Shown here: positions 62,159-64,000 of the stretch, piece after piece
Position numbering within the stretch: position 1 is the first letter of the stretch
How the letters are laid out: the number at the start of each line of letters is the position of its first letter
Source of the DNA: Clostridia bacterium
Lineage (GTDB): Bacteria; Bacillota; Clostridia; Lachnospirales; Lachnospiraceae
DNA length: 64,000 bases
Direction of reading: 5' to 3'
Assembly (NCBI GenBank): GCA_910576205.1
Contig: CAJTHL010000008.1
Location: 62,001 to 126,000, forward strand
Translations under genes and position numbers: made by a program
The notes under the pieces: model-generated
Told to the model about the DNA's origin: nothing
The model's input: the letters and a program-made list of their open reading frames with translations, nothing else
Database searches by the model: none

Positions 62159-63772
62159 ATGCTGCAATTAAATGCTACATGTATAAAAGAACAGGCAGAT
62201 AAATGGGGAAAACTGGGAATCTCTCTTCCGCAGTTTGACCTGGACGCCATGAGGGAGGCCACCAGGAAGGCTCCCGTGTGGGTGCATTTCGGCGCCGGAA
62301 ACATTTTCCGCATTTTTATTGCCGGGCTTCAGCAGAAGCTCTTAAACGCCGGGCTGGAAAAGAGCGGAATCACAGCGGTGGATACTTCTTCCGCCAACCA
62401 GGTAAAGCTGGTTTACGAGCCTTTTGACAACCTTACCTTAAATGTGACCATGAACGCGGACGGCTCTGTTAAGAAGGAGGTAATGGGGGCTGTGGGCGAG
62501 GTGCTTCACGCCGACAGCAGGGAGGAAGGCTTTATGGGACGCATGAAGGAGATTTTCACGTCCCCGTCTCTTCAGATGGCCAGCTTTACCATTACGGAAA
62601 AGGGGTATTCCCTGAAGGATCTGAAAGGAGAGTATCTTCCGGCGGTAAAGGAGGATTTGGAGAGGGGCCCCGGACAGCCATGCAGCATGATGGCTCTTCT
62701 GACGGCCTTACTGTATGCACGGTATCAGGCAGGGGGACACCCCCTGGCGGTGGTCAGCATGGACAACTGCAGCCACAATGGGACGAAGCTTCAAAACAGT
62801 GTGCTTGCCATAGGGGAAGCCTGGACGCAGAAGGGCTTTGTGGAGACAGGGTTTCTTTCCTGGCTGAGGGATAAGGACAGGGTTTCTTTCCCCTGGACCA
62901 TGATCGACAAGATCACCCCCCGGCCTCACAGAAAGGTGGAGGAGATGCTGGCAGCGGACGGCATCGGGGATATGGCGCCGGTGAGGACGGAGAACGGCGG
63001 GGTCTATGCGCCCTTTGTAAACGGGGAACGGCCCCAGTACCTGGTGGTGGAGGACTGTTTTCCAAACGGCCGCCCGGCCCTTGAGAAGGCCGGCGTTTAT
63101 CTGACGGACCGGGAGACGGTGGATAAGACGGAGAAGATGAAGGTGACTACCTGCCTCAATCCCTTACATACGGCCATGAGCGTGTACGGCTGTCTGCTGG
63201 GGTATACCCTGATCTGCGATGAGATGAAGGATGAGGACATTGTGAAGCTTATCAGGCGTCTGGGCTATGACGAGGGGCTGCCTGTGGTGACGGATCCGGG
63301 GATTTTAAGCCCCAGGGCGTTTCTGGACGAGGTGGTGGAGGAGAGGCTTCCCAATCCTTTCATGCCGGACACGCCCCAGCGCATTGCCGCGGATACCAGC
63401 CAGAAGGTGGGCGTCCGTTTCGGGGAAACCGTCAAAAGCTATCTGGACCAGGGACGGGACATAACGTCTCTCACCGCTATTCCCCTGGCCCTGGCGGGCT
63501 GGCTTCGCTACCTGCTGGGAGTGGACGACAGGGGGGAGGCCTTTGTGGTAAGCCCCGATCCCTTAAAGGACGTCCTTCGGGAAAAGCTCTCCGGCATCCA
63601 GGCAGGCGATCCCGCGTCCTGCAGGGGGCAGTTAAAAGAAATACTCTCCAATGAGAAAATATTCGGGGTGGATCTGGTGAAAGCCGGGCTTTCGGAAAAG
63701 ACCGGGGCTTTGTTTGCGGAAATGCTGGAGGGGCGAGGAGCAGTCCGCCGGGTTTTGCGGAAATATCTTTAG
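62159..63772 (+). CDS. uxuB: D-fructuronate (mannonate) oxidoreductase, mannitol dehydrogenase family
   Basis: Reduces D-fructuronate to D-mannonate with NADH, the step before UxuA. The 537-residue protein is of the long-chain polyol dehydrogenase family. The nucleotide-binding part has VHFGAGNIFRIFIAGLQQKL. VSMDNCSHNGTKLQNSVLAI and the catalytic VTTCLNPLHTAMSVYGCLLG follow. It ends in a helical domain. AAAGGGG lies before the ATG. Fructuronate specificity is inferred from its position behind uxuA; mannitol or tagaturonate dehydrogenases are the family alternatives. Confidence 0.9.
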   Translation: MLQLNATCIKEQADKWGKLGISLPQFDLDAMREATRKAPVWVHFGAGNIFRIFIAGLQQKLLNAGLEKSGITAVDTSSANQVKLVYEPFDNLTLNVTMNADGSVKKEVMGAVGEVLHADSREEGFMGRMKEIFTSPSLQMASFTITEKGYSLKDLKGEYLPAVKEDLERGPGQPCSMMALLTALLYARYQAGGHPLAVVSMDNCSHNGTKLQNSVLAIGEAWTQKGFVETGFLSWLRDKDRVSFPWTMIDKITPRPHRKVEEMLAADGIGDMAPVRTENGGVYAPFVNGERPQYLVVEDCFPNGRPALEKAGVYLTDRETVDKTEKMKVTTCLNPLHTAMSVYGCLLGYTLICDEMKDEDIVKLIRRLGYDEGLPVVTDPGILSPRAFLDEVVEERLPNPFMPDTPQRIAADTSQKVGVRFGETVKSYLDQGRDITSLTAIPLALAGWLRYLLGVDDRGEAFVVSPDPLKDVLREKLSGIQAGDPASCRGQLKEILSNEKIFGVDLVKAGLSEKTGALFAEMLEGRGAVRRVLRKYL

Positions 63773-63814
63773 AGGCGGCCGTCCGGTCTGGCTGAACTAT
63801 TTTTATGAAAGTCC

Positions 63815-63844
63815 TTGACATTCGCCATGGTGTCATGTTATGCT
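63815..63844 (+). promoter_or_regulatory. Promoter of the L33 ribosomal operon with flanking inverted repeat
   Basis: TTGACA (63815-63820), 18 bp, TATGCT (63839-63844). The exact inverted repeat TTCGCCAT (63821-63828) / ATGGCGAA (63848-63855) surrounds the -10 box. Confidence 0.7.
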
Positions 63845-63938
63845 ACTATGGCGAATGGAAGTAGGCTTTTTTTTTATGCCTGAAAACGGTGGTTTTTGCA
63901 GACCACCAGCAAATTGAAAGCAAGCGGAGGTGGAAGTC

Positions 63939-64000
63939 GTGCGCGTAAGAATCACATTGGCATGTACGGAGTGTAAGCAACGGAACTACAACATGACAAA
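63939..64000 (+). CDS. rpmG: 50S ribosomal protein L33, N-terminal part (cut by window edge)
   Basis: GTG start at 63939 behind GGAGG. The first 20 residues, with RVRITLACTECKQRNYNMT, match the zinc-ribbon type of L33, including the first CxxC pair (C-T-E-C). The rest is outside the window. In Clostridia this gene usually begins the rpmG-secE-nusG-rplK cluster, so the window probably stops at the edge of a major ribosomal region. Confidence 0.9.
   Translation, partial: MRVRITLACTECKQRNYNMT

Noticed and set aside
1-64000. CRISPR arrays, tRNA or rRNA genes, intact insertion sequences, integrases
   Set aside because: No regularly spaced repeats, no cloverleaf or rRNA-like sequence, and no transposase or integrase motifs were found by reading. 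A tRNAscan-type search was not possible.

Overview
The window reads as chromosome of a Gram-positive, gut-type Clostridia, most likely Lachnospiraceae. The grounds are strong AGGAGG ribosome sites, a CIRCE/HrcA-type heat-shock element, YesM/YesN two-component genes, lipoprotein (not periplasmic) sugar-binding proteins, PadR-HAAS pairs, and a housekeeping cluster prmA-rsmE-cysteine desulfurase-thiI-mtaB. No rRNA, tRNA, CRISPR array, intact insertion sequence or prophage was seen. Base composition looks GC-moderate to GC-rich throughout, except for two clearly AT-rich patches at about 25.6-28.8 kb and 38.0-38.55 kb.

Layout. 0-10.6 kb: end of a PucR-type regulator, tRNA/rRNA modification and sulfur-transfer genes, an HPr-like protein, mtaB, a KDG kinase, an Hsp20 gene under CIRCE, an OGG-type glycosylase and a PadR/HAAS pair. 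10.6-17.5 kb: AraC regulator and a multiple-monosaccharide ABC importer (ChvE/MmsA/MmsB type) whose permease looks internally deleted, then a ROK kinase and a UroD-fold protein. 17.6-25.5 kb: AraC regulator divergent from an operon with an aldose isomerase homologue, a second sugar ABC importer, a second UroD-fold protein and an L-rhamnose mutarotase. 25.6-28.8 kb: AT-rich two-gene island encoding a HEPN-like small protein and a large protein with a KGGVGRT ParA/MinD-like ATPase fused to a second P-loop NTPase, a candidate defence system. 28.8-38 kb: ferredoxin-type protein, AGCS and SSS sodium symporters each beside a LysR regulator, a secernin/C69 hydrolase and a YkvI-like membrane protein. 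38-38.55 kb: debris that includes an AbiEii fragment.

38.5-50 kb: a MalEFG-type importer without its own ATPase, a YesM/YesN sensor-regulator pair, a GH78 alpha-L-rhamnosidase, a third UroD-fold protein and an SGNH esterase. 50-58 kb: a LacI regulator with three TAAACGTTTA operators controlling itself and a UroD-rbsK-rbsD-rbsB-rbsC-rbsA operon. 58-63.8 kb: a D-2-hydroxyacid dehydrogenase, a chemoreceptor and uxuA-uxuB. The right edge enters a ribosomal-protein L33 gene.

How it fits together. Most of the window serves uptake and catabolism of plant-type sugars. Rhamnosides are taken up, cleaved by GH78, deacylated and handled by RhaM. Ribose or a ribose-like sugar goes through the rbs operon. 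Hexuronates go through uxuA/uxuB to KDG and then the distant KDG kinase. A repeated oddity is that a UroD/MtaA-fold protein of unknown role sits in four separate sugar loci. The most interesting unexplained element is the HEPN plus KGGVGR-ATPase island.
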